A stretch of 23,525 nucleotides of DNA from JAYRWN01 sp041917975 (GTDB lineage: Bacteria; Bacteroidota; Bacteroidia; Chitinophagales; Saprospiraceae), in contig JAYRWN010000405.1 in NCBI GenBank assembly GCA_041917975.1, positions 1 through 23,525 of the forward strand, in the 5' to 3' direction. This document shows, in pieces, positions 8,425-17,460 of this stretch; within the stretch, counting starts at the first letter, position 1; every line of letters starts with the position of its first letter. The position numbers and the translations under genes are program-made. The notes under the pieces were generated by a model, which worked only from the letters and a program-made list of their open reading frames with translations, did not search any database and had not been told where the DNA came from.

Positions 8425-9732
8425 CTATTTAATTAAAGTAGATAGCAAATGAGCATATGACTTCGCCAGTTCTTGACGTGAATATTTTGCTAATTGTCGA
8501 ATAGAATTATTCATTCCCTTTTTCTCTGTATAACTTTGGTAACTCTGCCTCAGAAAATTTTTGAGCTTATTCAGATCCTGATAATTAATCATAACCCCGG
8601 TGTTGGTCTCCTGAATTATTTCAGCCGCATCAGCATGTTCAGGGCCTATACCGAGGATAGGACGCCCGGAGCCCATGTATTCGTATAATTTTCCGGGGAC
8701 CACGCCATTTTGATTGGGCGTATTGTTAACCGGTAATAACAATAAATAGGAGCGGGTCATATTTTGAACTACCTCCGCATGGGGTACAAATTCCCGCTTG
8801 TTTAGATAATCGGATAACCCAGCCTCCCGAATGGATTGAAGTATCTCAATATCAACCTGCCCGTACAAATCAATCTGCAAATCTTTGCTTAAATTCGGTA
8901 GTTCTACCAGCAAGTCATGCAGCGCTTGCCATAAAATATACGGATTGCGATCCTTATTCATGGACCCGAAATGGCAAATATTAAATTTATTAAAACGGAG
9001 TTGCTCCTGAGCTGTAAAATCCTCCGGATCAAATCCGTTGGTAATCACGGCAACATCATCTCTGGAACTTAATGTCTTAAAATCTCGCGCCCAGGAAGGA
9101 CTCACGGTTACGATCCGATCGGCCAGCGTCAAGACCTCCTTTTCCAGGCGGTGGTGCCGGCGGTCACCCCATGTGGTTAAACGCAATTGATTGTAGAAAT
9201 CTATCTTGGTCCAGGGGTCCCGGAAATCAGCCACCCAGGGTATTGCGGGATAAGCTTTTTTTAAGCCCAGGGCTATGCGGTGCATGGAATGCGGCGGGCC
9301 GTTGGAAACAATGGCATCGATCTGATGATCTTTGATATATTTTTTCAAATAGCGCACCGAAGGCCTGATCCAGAACATTCGCGCATCGGGAATAAATAAG
9401 TTACCCCTGATGAATACAGCTAGTTTTTGGGTAATACTCTCTTTACCTTTTTCATTGATAAAACCTGAATAAACCCGTTCGTTCTGTTTTTTCCCCGTGA
9501 GTAGTTTAAACCATTGATAAGGCTCCCAGATGGGCCGCTTGATCACCGCCAAACCCTCCGGCAAATCATTGATCAGGGATGGATCTACCACGGGGTATTC
9601 GGGATTTTCAGGTGTGTATACCAGCGGCTCCCAGCCGAATTCATGAATGTACTTACAAAATTTAACCCAGCGCTGCACGCCTGCTCCTCCCGCCGGAGGC
9701 CAATAATAGGTGATTAATAAAAATTTTTTCAT
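8425..9732 (-). CDS. GT4-like glycosyltransferase
   Basis: This is a 435-residue GT-B-fold glycosyltransferase for polysaccharide assembly on the cytoplasmic face of the membrane. The N-terminal domain opens with FLLITYYWPPAGGAGVQRW, the glycine-rich entry loop of the family, and includes a VADFRDPW motif near 170-177. The C-terminal domain holds the donor-binding region: NGFDPEDF near 235, ICHFGSMNKDRNP near 255, and PGKLYEYMGSGRPILG near 350, where Lys and Glu contact the nucleotide sugar. I chose the ATG at 9730-9732 because a purine-rich AGAGG lies about 11 bases upstream and the N-terminus then fits the family; a GTG four codons earlier is possible. It follows the heparinase-family gene with only about 15 bases between them and converges on the rightward operon. 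Donor and linkage are unknown. Confidence 0.87.
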   Translation of the reverse strand: MKKFLLITYYWPPAGGAGVQRWVKFCKYIHEFGWEPLVYTPENPEYPVVDPSLINDLPEGLAVIKRPIWEPYQWFKLLTGKKQNERVYSGFINEKGKESITQKLAVFIRGNLFIPDARMFWIRPSVRYLKKYIKDHQIDAIVSNGPPHSMHRIALGLKKAYPAIPWVADFRDPWTKIDFYNQLRLTTWGDRRHHRLEKEVLTLADRIVTVSPSWARDFKTLSSRDDVAVITNGFDPEDFTAQEQLRFNKFNICHFGSMNKDRNPYILWQALHDLLVELPNLSKDLQIDLYGQVDIEILQSIREAGLSDYLNKREFVPHAEVVQNMTRSYLLLLPVNNTPNQNGVVPGKLYEYMGSGRPILGIGPEHADAAEIIQETNTGVMINYQDLNKLKNFLRQSYQSYTEKKGMNNSIRQLAKYSRQELAKSYAHLLSTLIK

Positions 9733-9747
9733 AGATCTTAGCACCTC

Positions 9748-11946
9748 TTAAACCGATGGTTCAGATTTTTCTTTGATAGTGGTCAATTTACCGTAACCTG
9801 GAGAAAACCAACCAAATTCAGCCACCCCCGTTTCAAAGGGGTAATTGCTCTGATCTTTGATTATTACACCCGATTCACTAATAAATACGCTCCGTTGAAC
9901 TTTTACCCGTCCATAGCTATATTGGTAAACTAATTTTTCCGTTGATGCAGTCACCAAGGCGCCTTTGGTCCGGTCAATCAAATTAAAAGCCCAATAATTA
10001 CTCCGCCCCAGTTGATAAGGTTTGTACCCGGCAACGTGCGGAACATGATGAGCATAAACGTCCCTGAACGCCTGGCGCTTTTGTCCTGAAGAGGTATAAA
10101 CATAAGTCCCCGGATCGCGCCAGATGTTTTTTCCTTCATGCCATAAATCTACGCTGCCTACATCCATATGTTGGTGGGACCCACTGGGATGTACCTTTCC
10201 TTTTGGCACCAAACGCAGAGATAGAAAAAAGTCTGCATGCCTCAGGATAACCAATCCAAAATACGCAAATACGCGCAACTCAAGGTTTTCCAGGTGTTTT
10301 ATTGGCGCAGAATAGTCAAAACTATTTTCAAACTTTAATCCACTCTCGTCGAACAAGGGGTTGTCTGAGACACCGTGAAGGGTTGAAACAAATGTCACAG
10401 CAGATGTCTGGGCTACCAGGTGATTCATCAGCATTTTTTCAAGGTAAAATCCTGCAGTGAATGGGCTAAAAAAATCCTGCCCGAAAAAAGAAGCGATAGC
10501 CGCTAAAAGTCCACCGTGGTGTAGATCGTTTTCATCCCAATATGGTTCAGCCTGTTCAGGGTTTTGGTCATTGGATAAATTGACAAAATGCTGCCGCGCC
10601 TCATCATAATTCATTAGTACGCCCTTGGACGTTAACCGTAAAAACCGGCCACTGTCGTTATCCCCTATTTGTAAAATCTCTCCATCCGGTTTGTGTATCG
10701 CGGAAGAAAATAGTCCGGTTTTATATAATTTCTCCAGGAGATCAGGCCGGATAAAATCAGGGTAATCCAGGCTAAAATAATTGTGCGGAATCAAGACCGG
10801 TTCTTGCGGTTCTCCCCTCTGCCCAAAATTTAAGATGGCTTTTTTTTGATGGTCATCTAGGGCTCTGATTAATGCAAAACTCCAGACAATCATTTCTCCG
10901 CTTAAGCGATGATAAGCCGTGGATTGCTCAAAGTTTCCGCCATCTGGTAAAAATTGAGTTTCGAAAGATTTGGCTACTTCCTGGGCAGCTAAAGCCAGCC
11001 AATAATCCGTCTGGATGGTGGCGGGCAAATAAGCACAAGCAAATAATAAACCGGCTACATTAGCCAGATAATGGTTGGAACTTAAGTCGTAACGGTATTC
11101 AAAATGATGTGCAATATGTACAGCATGCTCATAGATAATTTTCAGGCACAGTTGTAACCAAAGTTCATCAGCCGGAAATAAACCTGAAAAAATATCCATG
11201 GCCACACATAAATTGGCTGTACGGATACCGACATCCATCGTGCAAGCCCAATTAGCTCCATAACCGGCCGGATTTACCGCACTGAAATCTAAAACCTGGC
11301 CTTTAAATTCCTGATATAATTGATTTCTTTGCTGCACATGAGCCATTGCCCAGCAAGCCATTTGAGGTAAATGTTGCAATCGCCCCAACTCCCAGGGAAC
11401 TTTTATGTCCATCCCTGGCTGATAAAGCCCCATTTGTTTATCATGCCTTAGTCGTGCATCAAAACGGCCTCCGCTGATAAAATCCCGTTGCCAGTCAATA
11501 AATTCATAATCCGGACTAATGGCTTTTGCCTTCTGAAGTAATCTTGCGGCCTCAGGAATAAAATTAACCGGAACAACTTCTTTCAGCCAGTTAAATTCCT
11601 GATCAAAGGATTTAAAAGAAAAATTTGGGGCATACTTGTATTGCTCAAATCCTTTCGACGGAGTAAAATAATCCACTTTATGCCATCCGCTGCCCAACAG
11701 ATTAAATTCATGGTTTAAATAACGTCTAACTAAATAGTTAATCTCGTCACTAACAGATTTTTCCTCAGCGGTTAAATTATGAAAAAAATGTCGGAGCCTG
11801 CCGGCAGGTAAGCTGAATGAATATGGCTTGCTGGTGTTAACAGTGAATCTTTTTTTTATCTTTTTTCGGGCTAAATTCAGGTTAAAGGCAAAAGGAAACA
11901 TCCACTGATGTTTTAGTCTCAGCCATATTTCACGAATGACCTTCAT
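9748..11946 (-). CDS. Heparinase II/III-family protein (polysaccharide-lyase-like)
   Basis: This 732-residue protein has the two-part build of heparinase II/III and related alginate lyases. An alpha/alpha toroid covers about residues 60-420 (with SSNHYLAN near 285 and FEQSTAYHRLSGEM near 340), and a beta-sandwich domain runs from about 520 to the end. The HxHxD signature (His591, His593, Asp595) is followed by DPGTYVYT, as in PF07940 members. Known relatives cleave uronate-containing polysaccharides by beta-elimination. There is no signal peptide: the N-terminus is basic and lacks a hydrophobic core. Together with its place among glycosyltransferases, this suggests a role in synthesis, trimming or modification of the polymer and not in feeding. 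It lies 161 bases downstream of the asnB-type gene and just ahead of the GT4 gene, all leftward. Cleavage specificity, and even lyase activity, are not shown. Confidence 0.85.
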   Translation of the reverse strand: MKVIREIWLRLKHQWMFPFAFNLNLARKKIKKRFTVNTSKPYSFSLPAGRLRHFFHNLTAEEKSVSDEINYLVRRYLNHEFNLLGSGWHKVDYFTPSKGFEQYKYAPNFSFKSFDQEFNWLKEVVPVNFIPEAARLLQKAKAISPDYEFIDWQRDFISGGRFDARLRHDKQMGLYQPGMDIKVPWELGRLQHLPQMACWAMAHVQQRNQLYQEFKGQVLDFSAVNPAGYGANWACTMDVGIRTANLCVAMDIFSGLFPADELWLQLCLKIIYEHAVHIAHHFEYRYDLSSNHYLANVAGLLFACAYLPATIQTDYWLALAAQEVAKSFETQFLPDGGNFEQSTAYHRLSGEMIVWSFALIRALDDHQKKAILNFGQRGEPQEPVLIPHNYFSLDYPDFIRPDLLEKLYKTGLFSSAIHKPDGEILQIGDNDSGRFLRLTSKGVLMNYDEARQHFVNLSNDQNPEQAEPYWDENDLHHGGLLAAIASFFGQDFFSPFTAGFYLEKMLMNHLVAQTSAVTFVSTLHGVSDNPLFDESGLKFENSFDYSAPIKHLENLELRVFAYFGLVILRHADFFLSLRLVPKGKVHPSGSHQHMDVGSVDLWHEGKNIWRDPGTYVYTSSGQKRQAFRDVYAHHVPHVAGYKPYQLGRSNYWAFNLIDRTKGALVTASTEKLVYQYSYGRVKVQRSVFISESGVIIKDQSNYPFETGVAEFGWFSPGYGKLTTIKEKSEPSV

Positions 11947-12015
11947 TCTTATCGCATATGTTATTTAATCTATTGCTCACTTCGAGTAATAAAATAAGAT
12001 CAATTTTTTCCCCTA

Positions 12016-12040
12016 TTTATTCATTGGTCTCATGAATAAA
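12016..12040. repeat. Perfect 9-bp inverted repeat between asnB-type and heparinase genes
   Basis: Arms TTTATTCAT (12016-12024) and ATGAATAAA (12032-12040) flank a 7-base loop. It sits in the 161-base gap downstream of the asnB-type gene and upstream of the heparinase-family gene on the minus strand. No U-run follows the stem on either strand, so a classic intrinsic terminator is doubtful. It could be an operator, a weak attenuating hairpin, or chance in AT-rich DNA. Confidence 0.35.
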
Positions 12041-12107
12041 AGCAGATTAATTCGTCAGGCCATTTCTTTGTTTTATTATGATTATAACAATTCTAACTTA
12101 ATATTAC

Positions 12108-14087
12108 TTAATGCAAATCTACATATTGTTTATACCACAGTGCTAAATTCAACAAATACCAAATTTTAACTCCTGAACTTTTTGATGGATGATCAAACAA
12201 ATTCTTCAGCCAGGTCGTATTAATCAGTTCTGTCCGTTTACAGAATGAATGTAATTCACTTTGAGCCATAGACCCAAAATCACGCAGAAACCAGTCATAA
12301 ACCGGCACACCGAATCCTTGTTTAGGGCGATAAATAATATTGTGTGGTATTAAGCCTTCCACGGTTTTCTTCAGAATATATTTATTCTCGTTATGTTTGG
12401 TTTTTAATGCTGCCGGTATGCCCATGGCGTAAGTCACAAATTCATGATCTAAAAACGGCACACGGCCTTCCAATGACACCGCCATGGACATTTTATCCAC
12501 CCGCATTAATAATAATTCCGGCAGGCGAATTTTTAGATCAATGTAAGCCATCCAATTGACCGGGTGTTTTTCTGGAGCCGTTTGCAGATATTTACGGTGA
12601 TAGGGGGCTATAGCGTCCCAGGCCGAATAGTTCCTATTAAGGTCTCCGGCTTCTCCGGTCAAAATAGATTGTTTTTCATTTTCACCAAAAGCTTCCACAC
12701 CTCCCCAAAACAGGGGCTTGTGTTGGACCCCCCTGCTCAAATACTCATAAGGCAGCGAATGCCCCCGACCAGCCATCGATAAGCCGGCCATGGCCAATTT
12801 TTTAAACAGGTCCGGTACCGGCCAACGATTCATTTTTTCAAGACTTAGATTACGTTTCCAACTTTGATAACCCCAGAATAATTCATCGCTCCCTTCACCA
12901 ACCTGAGCTACTGTAACTCCATGCTCCCTGGCTAACTTGGACACATAATAAACCGGCATACAAACCGGGTCCCCGATCGGTTCATCTTGAAAATGCACCA
13001 TTTTGGGCAAAAAATCAACTAAATCCTCTTCAGTTAGTTCTAATTCATAATAGTCACAACCTAATGCTTTGGCTACCTGCCGGGCATAGACAAATTCATT
13101 TTTATATGTAGTTAGGCTCTCATCATTTTTATAGCCAATAGAAAAAGCTTTTACCGGGTGTTTAGCAATTTTTTGAAATAATGCTGCATTGGTGCTGGAG
13201 TCGATGCCTCCACTCAAAAACACCCCCACCGGAACATCTGACACCATGCGGTATTTCACCGATTCTTCCAGTTTCCATAAAATTTTCGCTTTGATCTCCT
13301 CTTCTGCACCATGGTCCATGACGACATGGTCATAAACATCCCAATAGGGTTCTGGCGTTGAAATGGAATCCCCTTGAATAGTCATAAAATGACCTGCGGG
13401 CAATTTATAAATTCCTTTGAACAAAGTTTCAGGAGCAGGCACCGTCAGGAAGGATAAATAATCATACATGCCTCGCAAATTCATGGACCGCCGAATAGTG
13501 GGATCTTCTATAATGGCTTTAATCTCAGAGGCAAAATACAATTTATGGTTATGGATCGTATAATAAAGCGGTTTTATCCCAATGCGATCGCGATAAAGAT
13601 AAATTAAATCCTTTTGTACATCCCAGAGGGCGATAGCAAACATACCCCTGAGTTTATGGATAAAATTTTTTCCCCAGTGCAGGTAGGCATTGATGATCAC
13701 CTCGGTATCCGAATGGTGGGTTTTAAACACATATCCGAGTTGCTCCAGTTCTTGACGGAGTTCCGCATGATTATATATTTCACCGTTAAAATTGACCCAG
13801 GCGTTATTATGGACGTCGTTCATGGGTTGGCCGGCACGGATATCCAGGTCGATGATAGCTAAACGTCGCTGCCCCCAGATCATCGGATATTTTCTGGATT
13901 GGTAAAAATGCAGCGTCTTTGGAGAGGATAATATTTGTTGAAATTGGTCCTGCTCAAAATTACCGGCGAATAAAAATCCATCGCCATCCGGGCCACGGTG
14001 TTCCATCGTTTTATTCATCCGGATGGTCAGCAGTGGATCTATTTGTGCATGTTCATTTAAACCTACCACGCCCAGTATCCCGCACAT
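12108..14087 (-). CDS. asnB: Glutamine-dependent asparagine synthase-type amidotransferase (first copy)
   Basis: This is a 659-residue cytoplasmic amidotransferase. The start at 14085-14087 gives MCGILG, putting the catalytic nucleophile Cys at position 2 after Met removal; an upstream in-frame ATG would add two residues and block this. The glutaminase domain (about 1-215) has RGPDGDG, GQRRLAIIDL, VNFNGEIYN and HHSDTEVI. The synthetase domain (from about 230) has the ATP/pyrophosphate loop LSGGIDSS near 290 and EGSDELFWGY near 385. Length and domain order match AsnB-like proteins of polysaccharide loci, some of which (WbpS-like) amidate uronic acids and do not make free asparagine. The adjacent heparinase-family and oxidoreductase genes favour such a sugar role, but this is inference. 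It is transcribed leftward from a short divergent region shared with the 2-epimerase gene. A second, more AT-rich copy lies at 18519-20402. Confidence 0.9.
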   Translation of the reverse strand: MCGILGVVGLNEHAQIDPLLTIRMNKTMEHRGPDGDGFLFAGNFEQDQFQQILSSPKTLHFYQSRKYPMIWGQRRLAIIDLDIRAGQPMNDVHNNAWVNFNGEIYNHAELRQELEQLGYVFKTHHSDTEVIINAYLHWGKNFIHKLRGMFAIALWDVQKDLIYLYRDRIGIKPLYYTIHNHKLYFASEIKAIIEDPTIRRSMNLRGMYDYLSFLTVPAPETLFKGIYKLPAGHFMTIQGDSISTPEPYWDVYDHVVMDHGAEEEIKAKILWKLEESVKYRMVSDVPVGVFLSGGIDSSTNAALFQKIAKHPVKAFSIGYKNDESLTTYKNEFVYARQVAKALGCDYYELELTEEDLVDFLPKMVHFQDEPIGDPVCMPVYYVSKLAREHGVTVAQVGEGSDELFWGYQSWKRNLSLEKMNRWPVPDLFKKLAMAGLSMAGRGHSLPYEYLSRGVQHKPLFWGGVEAFGENEKQSILTGEAGDLNRNYSAWDAIAPYHRKYLQTAPEKHPVNWMAYIDLKIRLPELLLMRVDKMSMAVSLEGRVPFLDHEFVTYAMGIPAALKTKHNENKYILKKTVEGLIPHNIIYRPKQGFGVPVYDWFLRDFGSMAQSELHSFCKRTELINTTWLKNLFDHPSKSSGVKIWYLLNLALWYKQYVDLH

Positions 14088-14106
14088 ATGCATTGATTAT
14101 AGGGGG

Positions 14107-14114
14107 CAAATATA
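14107..14114 (-). promoter_or_regulatory. Putative -7 box of the asnB-type gene (divergent promoter, left arm)
   Basis: The minus strand reads TATATTTG followed by CCCC, matching TAnnTTTG, 19 bases ahead of the chosen ATG. The predicted transcript leader would be only about a dozen bases. A clear -33 TTTG is not seen at the right distance. Confidence 0.45.
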
Positions 14115-14207
14115 ACCAAAATCCACTATAAATTTGATTTTTTATTAACTGTTATCCCTTGACCTTGTTCTAGTTAAAATATCCCTAAGGCCTTCCGGAT
14201 TAAAGTT

Positions 14208-14215
14208 TATATTTG
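14208..14215 (+). promoter_or_regulatory. Putative -7 box of the 2-epimerase gene (divergent promoter, right arm)
   Basis: The plus strand reads TTTATATTTGCCG, containing TATATTTG at 14208-14215, 14 bases before the GTG start at 14230. The same TTATATTTGCC string occurs on the opposite strand for the divergent gene, which supports both as promoter elements. The leader would be under ten bases, so translation may start almost leaderless. Confidence 0.45.
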
Positions 14216-14229
14216 CCGAAAAATCATTT

Positions 14230-15333
14230 GTGGCATTTAAGTTATTCGTAATTGTCGGCACACGACCCAATTTTATCAAGGTCACCCAGTTTGAAAAGGA
14301 ACTGAATCAATACGACCAATTCTTCACCTATCGGCTCATCCACACCGGTCAGCATTTTGACCAAAATATGTCCCAGATCTTTTTTGACCAATTCGGGCTA
14401 CGTGAACCTGATTATTACCTGGATATTAAAGACCTGAATGTACCTACTCAATTTGGTCAAATCATCATTCAGCTTGGCCAAATCTTTCAGCGCGAAAAAC
14501 CCGATTTGGTCATCGTGGTGGGTGATGTAAACAGTACTGCCGCCGCGGCAATCAGCGCACATAAATGTGGTATAAAAGTAGCGCACCTGGAAAGTGGTCT
14601 GCGCAGCGGGGACCGCACCATGCCGGAGGAAATTAACCGCTTGATTACCGACCAAATTGTGGATTATTTTTTTGTTACCGAACCCTCCGGGTGGCAACAC
14701 TTAAAACAGGAAGGTGTCTCACCCGAACGCATGTTTATGGTAGGCAACACCATGATCGACACTTTGGTAACGTTCCAGGACGTCATTGAAGCCAGTCCGG
14801 TTCTCGCACAATTATCCGTTACTCCCCAGTCGTACGCTTTAATGACTATGCATCGCCCGGTCAATGTGGATACGGCGGCAGGATTGCGCCAATTATGGGC
14901 TATAATCAACTATATTACTCTAAACACAAAGATAGTCTTCCCTATCCACCCCCGTACCCGTAAAAATTTATTGAAATTTAATCTCGATTTCACCAAAATA
15001 CCAAATTTAGTTCTTTGCGATCCTTTGGATTATGTATCCTTTCAGAAGCTCATTGCCCATGCTAAATTCGTTCTCACGGACAGTGGTGGTATCCAGGAAG
15101 AAACCTCCTTTAAAAAAATCCCCTGCTTAACGCTTAGGGAAAATACCGAGCGTCCGGTAACGATAACCCAAGGTTCCAATACGCTGACTGGAATGCATTT
15201 CGAGAAAATTAAGTTCTATATTGATCAAATTGAAAACGGCACCTACAAAAAAGCGCAGGACATTCCTTTATGGGATGGTCAGGCCACCAGCAGGATCGTT
15301 AAAATTATTCACGATATTATTGCACCATCATGA
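14230..15333 (+). CDS. wecB: UDP-N-acetylglucosamine 2-epimerase (non-hydrolysing)
   Basis: The product interconverts UDP-GlcNAc and UDP-ManNAc in the cytoplasm, supplying ManNAc-type residues to surface polysaccharides. The 367-residue length matches the family. Visible signatures are GTRPNFIK (residues 10-17), HTGQHFD (38-44), and the catalytic acidic residues by alignment: Asp99 in GDVNST, Glu121 in HLESGLR and Glu134 in MPEEINR. MHRPVN near 215 supplies the conserved His, and SGGIQEE near 290 belongs to the UDP site. Asn14-Phe15 replaces the usual Glu-Ala of GTRPEAIK, as in a common Bacteroidota subgroup. No ATG precedes the GTRP motif in frame, so the GTG at 14230 is the start. Its stop overlaps the ATG of the next gene by four bases (ATGA), indicating coupling with the two-domain oxidoreductase. 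No WecC-like dehydrogenase is adjacent. Confidence 0.93.
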   Translation: MAFKLFVIVGTRPNFIKVTQFEKELNQYDQFFTYRLIHTGQHFDQNMSQIFFDQFGLREPDYYLDIKDLNVPTQFGQIIIQLGQIFQREKPDLVIVVGDVNSTAAAAISAHKCGIKVAHLESGLRSGDRTMPEEINRLITDQIVDYFFVTEPSGWQHLKQEGVSPERMFMVGNTMIDTLVTFQDVIEASPVLAQLSVTPQSYALMTMHRPVNVDTAAGLRQLWAIINYITLNTKIVFPIHPRTRKNLLKFNLDFTKIPNLVLCDPLDYVSFQKLIAHAKFVLTDSGGIQEETSFKKIPCLTLRENTERPVTITQGSNTLTGMHFEKIKFYIDQIENGTYKKAQDIPLWDGQATSRIVKIIHDIIAPS

Positions 15334-17441
15334 AGCAGGCTTTAATAAAAAAAGGGCGGGTCTATCCGGCCGAAGTCCCTCAGCCTCAAGTCTCTCCCGG
15401 GAGTGTCTTAATTAAAGTTATGCATTCTTGTATTTCGTCCGGAACTGAACTGACTTCCGTAGCCAATACCCAAAAATCGCTCATCAAAAGGGCTTTAGAG
15501 CAACCAGAACAGGTAAAACAAGCTCTTAATTTTCTACGAGAACAAGGTCTGCAAAAAACTTTAGCCCGGATCAAGGGACAATTAGAGGCCGAACGTGCCA
15601 CCGGCTATTCTATTTCGGGACAGATTATCGCCGTCGGAGAAGGCATAGATCGATATCAGGTAGGCGACCGGGTGGCCGCAGCTGGAGCAGGATTAGCTAA
15701 TCATGCCGAATATGTCGATGTCCCCGAAAACCTGGTCATGAAAATGCCCAACAATCTGGATTTTAAATCAGCCAGCACAGTCACCTTAGGCGGAATAGCT
15801 TTACAGGGGGTAAGGCGTTGTGAGGTAAAATTAGGAGAATATGCGGTCATCATCGGTGGTGGCGTGCTCGGATTGCTGGCCTTGCAAATGTTCAAATTAG
15901 CAGGGGTAAAAACCGTTTTAACTGACCTGGATCCTAAACGATTGGAATTAGCGCAGGCCCTGGGTGCGGATTTAGTCATTCAGCCACAATCCGCTGATGC
16001 GGTGAAAGACGTGCTGAATTTTACCGGTCAGCATGGTGCTGATGCGGTACTTTTCGCCGCAGCCACCTCTGCTAGCGAACCGCTGTCGCAAGCCTTTAAA
16101 ATGTGCCGCAAAAAAGGGCGCGTGGTCTTAATGGGTGTAAGCGGAATGGAAATAAAGCGGGAGGATATTTATGCCAAGGAATTGGATTTTTTGATTTCCA
16201 CGTCTTACGGTCCCGGAAGATACGATCGTATTTATGAAGAAAAAGGAATAGACTACCCATATGCCTACGTGCGGTGGACAGAAAATCGTAACATGACTAC
16301 CTATCTGGAGTGGTTGCAGGAAGGAAAAATTATGGTCGAGCCATTGATCCACGGCGTTTATAAAATTGATCAGGTGGAAGAGGCTTTTATCAGTTTACAA
16401 AGTTCTGCAAAGCCGATATTGGTCATCTTAGATTATACAAATCATCCGCCCGCTCAAGCAACCCTTACTAAGGAAGCACTGCCACAGGCGCCTCTGGCCA
16501 AAAAACCACCTTTCAAAATAGCTTTGGTTGGCGCCGGCTCCTTTGCCACCGGAATGCACTTGCCTAACTTAATTAAATTAAAAGATAAATTTATCTTACA
16601 CACCGTCATGTCCAGAACCGGCGTGCAGGCTAAAAATGTAGGCACCCAATGGGGTTTTTCGAAAGTAACCGCTCATTTTAATGACGTGATTACTGATCCT
16701 GAAGTAGATGTGGTTTTGATTTGTACCCGGCACGATTCTCATGCACAGCTTGCCCTGCAGGCTTTACAAGCCGGAAAACATGTTTTTCTTGAAAAACCAC
16801 TGGCCACTACCCCTCAGGACCTGCAATTATTGCATACGTTTTTTAACAGCCCCGGTGAAAAGCCGTTCTTGATGGTCGGTTTCAACCGCCGGTTCAGTCC
16901 ATATGCCCGTGAAATAAAAAAACTAGCTGAGCAACGCATTAATCCATTGCTTATTCATTACCGGATGAACGCCGGTTACATCCCCTTAGATACCTGGTAT
17001 CATGAACATGGTGGCCGGATGGTGGGTGAGGCTTGTCACATCATTGATTTATTCAGATTTTTAGTGGGACATCCGGTCATTTCTGTGCAGGTCGAGTCGC
17101 TTAGCCCCCGCAACGACAAATATAGTCCGGAGGACAATAAAATGGTTTTGCTTAAATATTCCGATGGCAGTGTGGCCACCTTGCATTATTTTGCTACCGG
17201 CAGTAAAGAATTGATGAAGGAATACATGGAAGTTCATTTTGATGGTAAAAGCATTACTATGGAAGATTACAAGGTTTTGCATGGTTATGAGGTTAAGGTA
17301 AATTCACTGACCTCAAAATTTGCCAATAAGGGGCAATTTGAGGAGTGGTCCTATTTCTTTGAAGCGCTGACTAAACCAATGACGTGGCCTATTTCCTGGG
17401 AAGAAATGCTGGAGACAACGGAGATCACATTTCTTTTATAG
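15330..17441 (+). CDS. Two-domain oxidoreductase: alcohol-dehydrogenase-like plus Gfo/Idh/MocA
   Basis: This 703-residue fusion is found in many exopolysaccharide clusters beside heparinase-family and asnB-type genes. The N-terminal half (about 1-350) is a medium-chain dehydrogenase/reductase: SSGTELTS near 33, VGDRVAAAGAG near 112, and a nucleotide-binding loop IIGGGVLGLLA near 175. The GHE zinc-ligand motif is missing; the equivalent place reads GYSISG near residue 91. A proline-rich linker (about 365-393) leads to a Gfo/Idh/MocA domain with IALVGAGSFATGMHLPN from about 396, FLEKPLATT near 485 and GEACHIIDLFRFL near 565. NAD(P)-dependent redox editing of a sugar nucleotide or polymer sugar is the usual guess, but no substrate is known. 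The protein ends abruptly at ETTEITFLL, seemingly several to some fifteen residues shorter than relatives, exactly where AT-rich DNA begins. Confidence 0.87.
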   Translation: MKQALIKKGRVYPAEVPQPQVSPGSVLIKVMHSCISSGTELTSVANTQKSLIKRALEQPEQVKQALNFLREQGLQKTLARIKGQLEAERATGYSISGQIIAVGEGIDRYQVGDRVAAAGAGLANHAEYVDVPENLVMKMPNNLDFKSASTVTLGGIALQGVRRCEVKLGEYAVIIGGGVLGLLALQMFKLAGVKTVLTDLDPKRLELAQALGADLVIQPQSADAVKDVLNFTGQHGADAVLFAAATSASEPLSQAFKMCRKKGRVVLMGVSGMEIKREDIYAKELDFLISTSYGPGRYDRIYEEKGIDYPYAYVRWTENRNMTTYLEWLQEGKIMVEPLIHGVYKIDQVEEAFISLQSSAKPILVILDYTNHPPAQATLTKEALPQAPLAKKPPFKIALVGAGSFATGMHLPNLIKLKDKFILHTVMSRTGVQAKNVGTQWGFSKVTAHFNDVITDPEVDVVLICTRHDSHAQLALQALQAGKHVFLEKPLATTPQDLQLLHTFFNSPGEKPFLMVGFNRRFSPYAREIKKLAEQRINPLLIHYRMNAGYIPLDTWYHEHGGRMVGEACHIIDLFRFLVGHPVISVQVESLSPRNDKYSPEDNKMVLLKYSDGSVATLHYFATGSKELMKEYMEVHFDGKSITMEDYKVLHGYEVKVNSLTSKFANKGQFEEWSYFFEALTKPMTWPISWEEMLETTEITFLL

Positions 17442-17460
17442 AAAGGATATATATTTCACC

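Noticed and set aside
13614..13862. 82-codon plus-strand frame inside the first asnB-type gene
   Set aside because: It is antisense to the conserved glutaminase domain and has no protein-family features of its own.
14398..14909. Two minus-strand frames (100 and 81 codons) within the 2-epimerase gene
   Set aside because: Both are antisense shadows of a gene with clear catalytic residues; neither has a start site context or motif.
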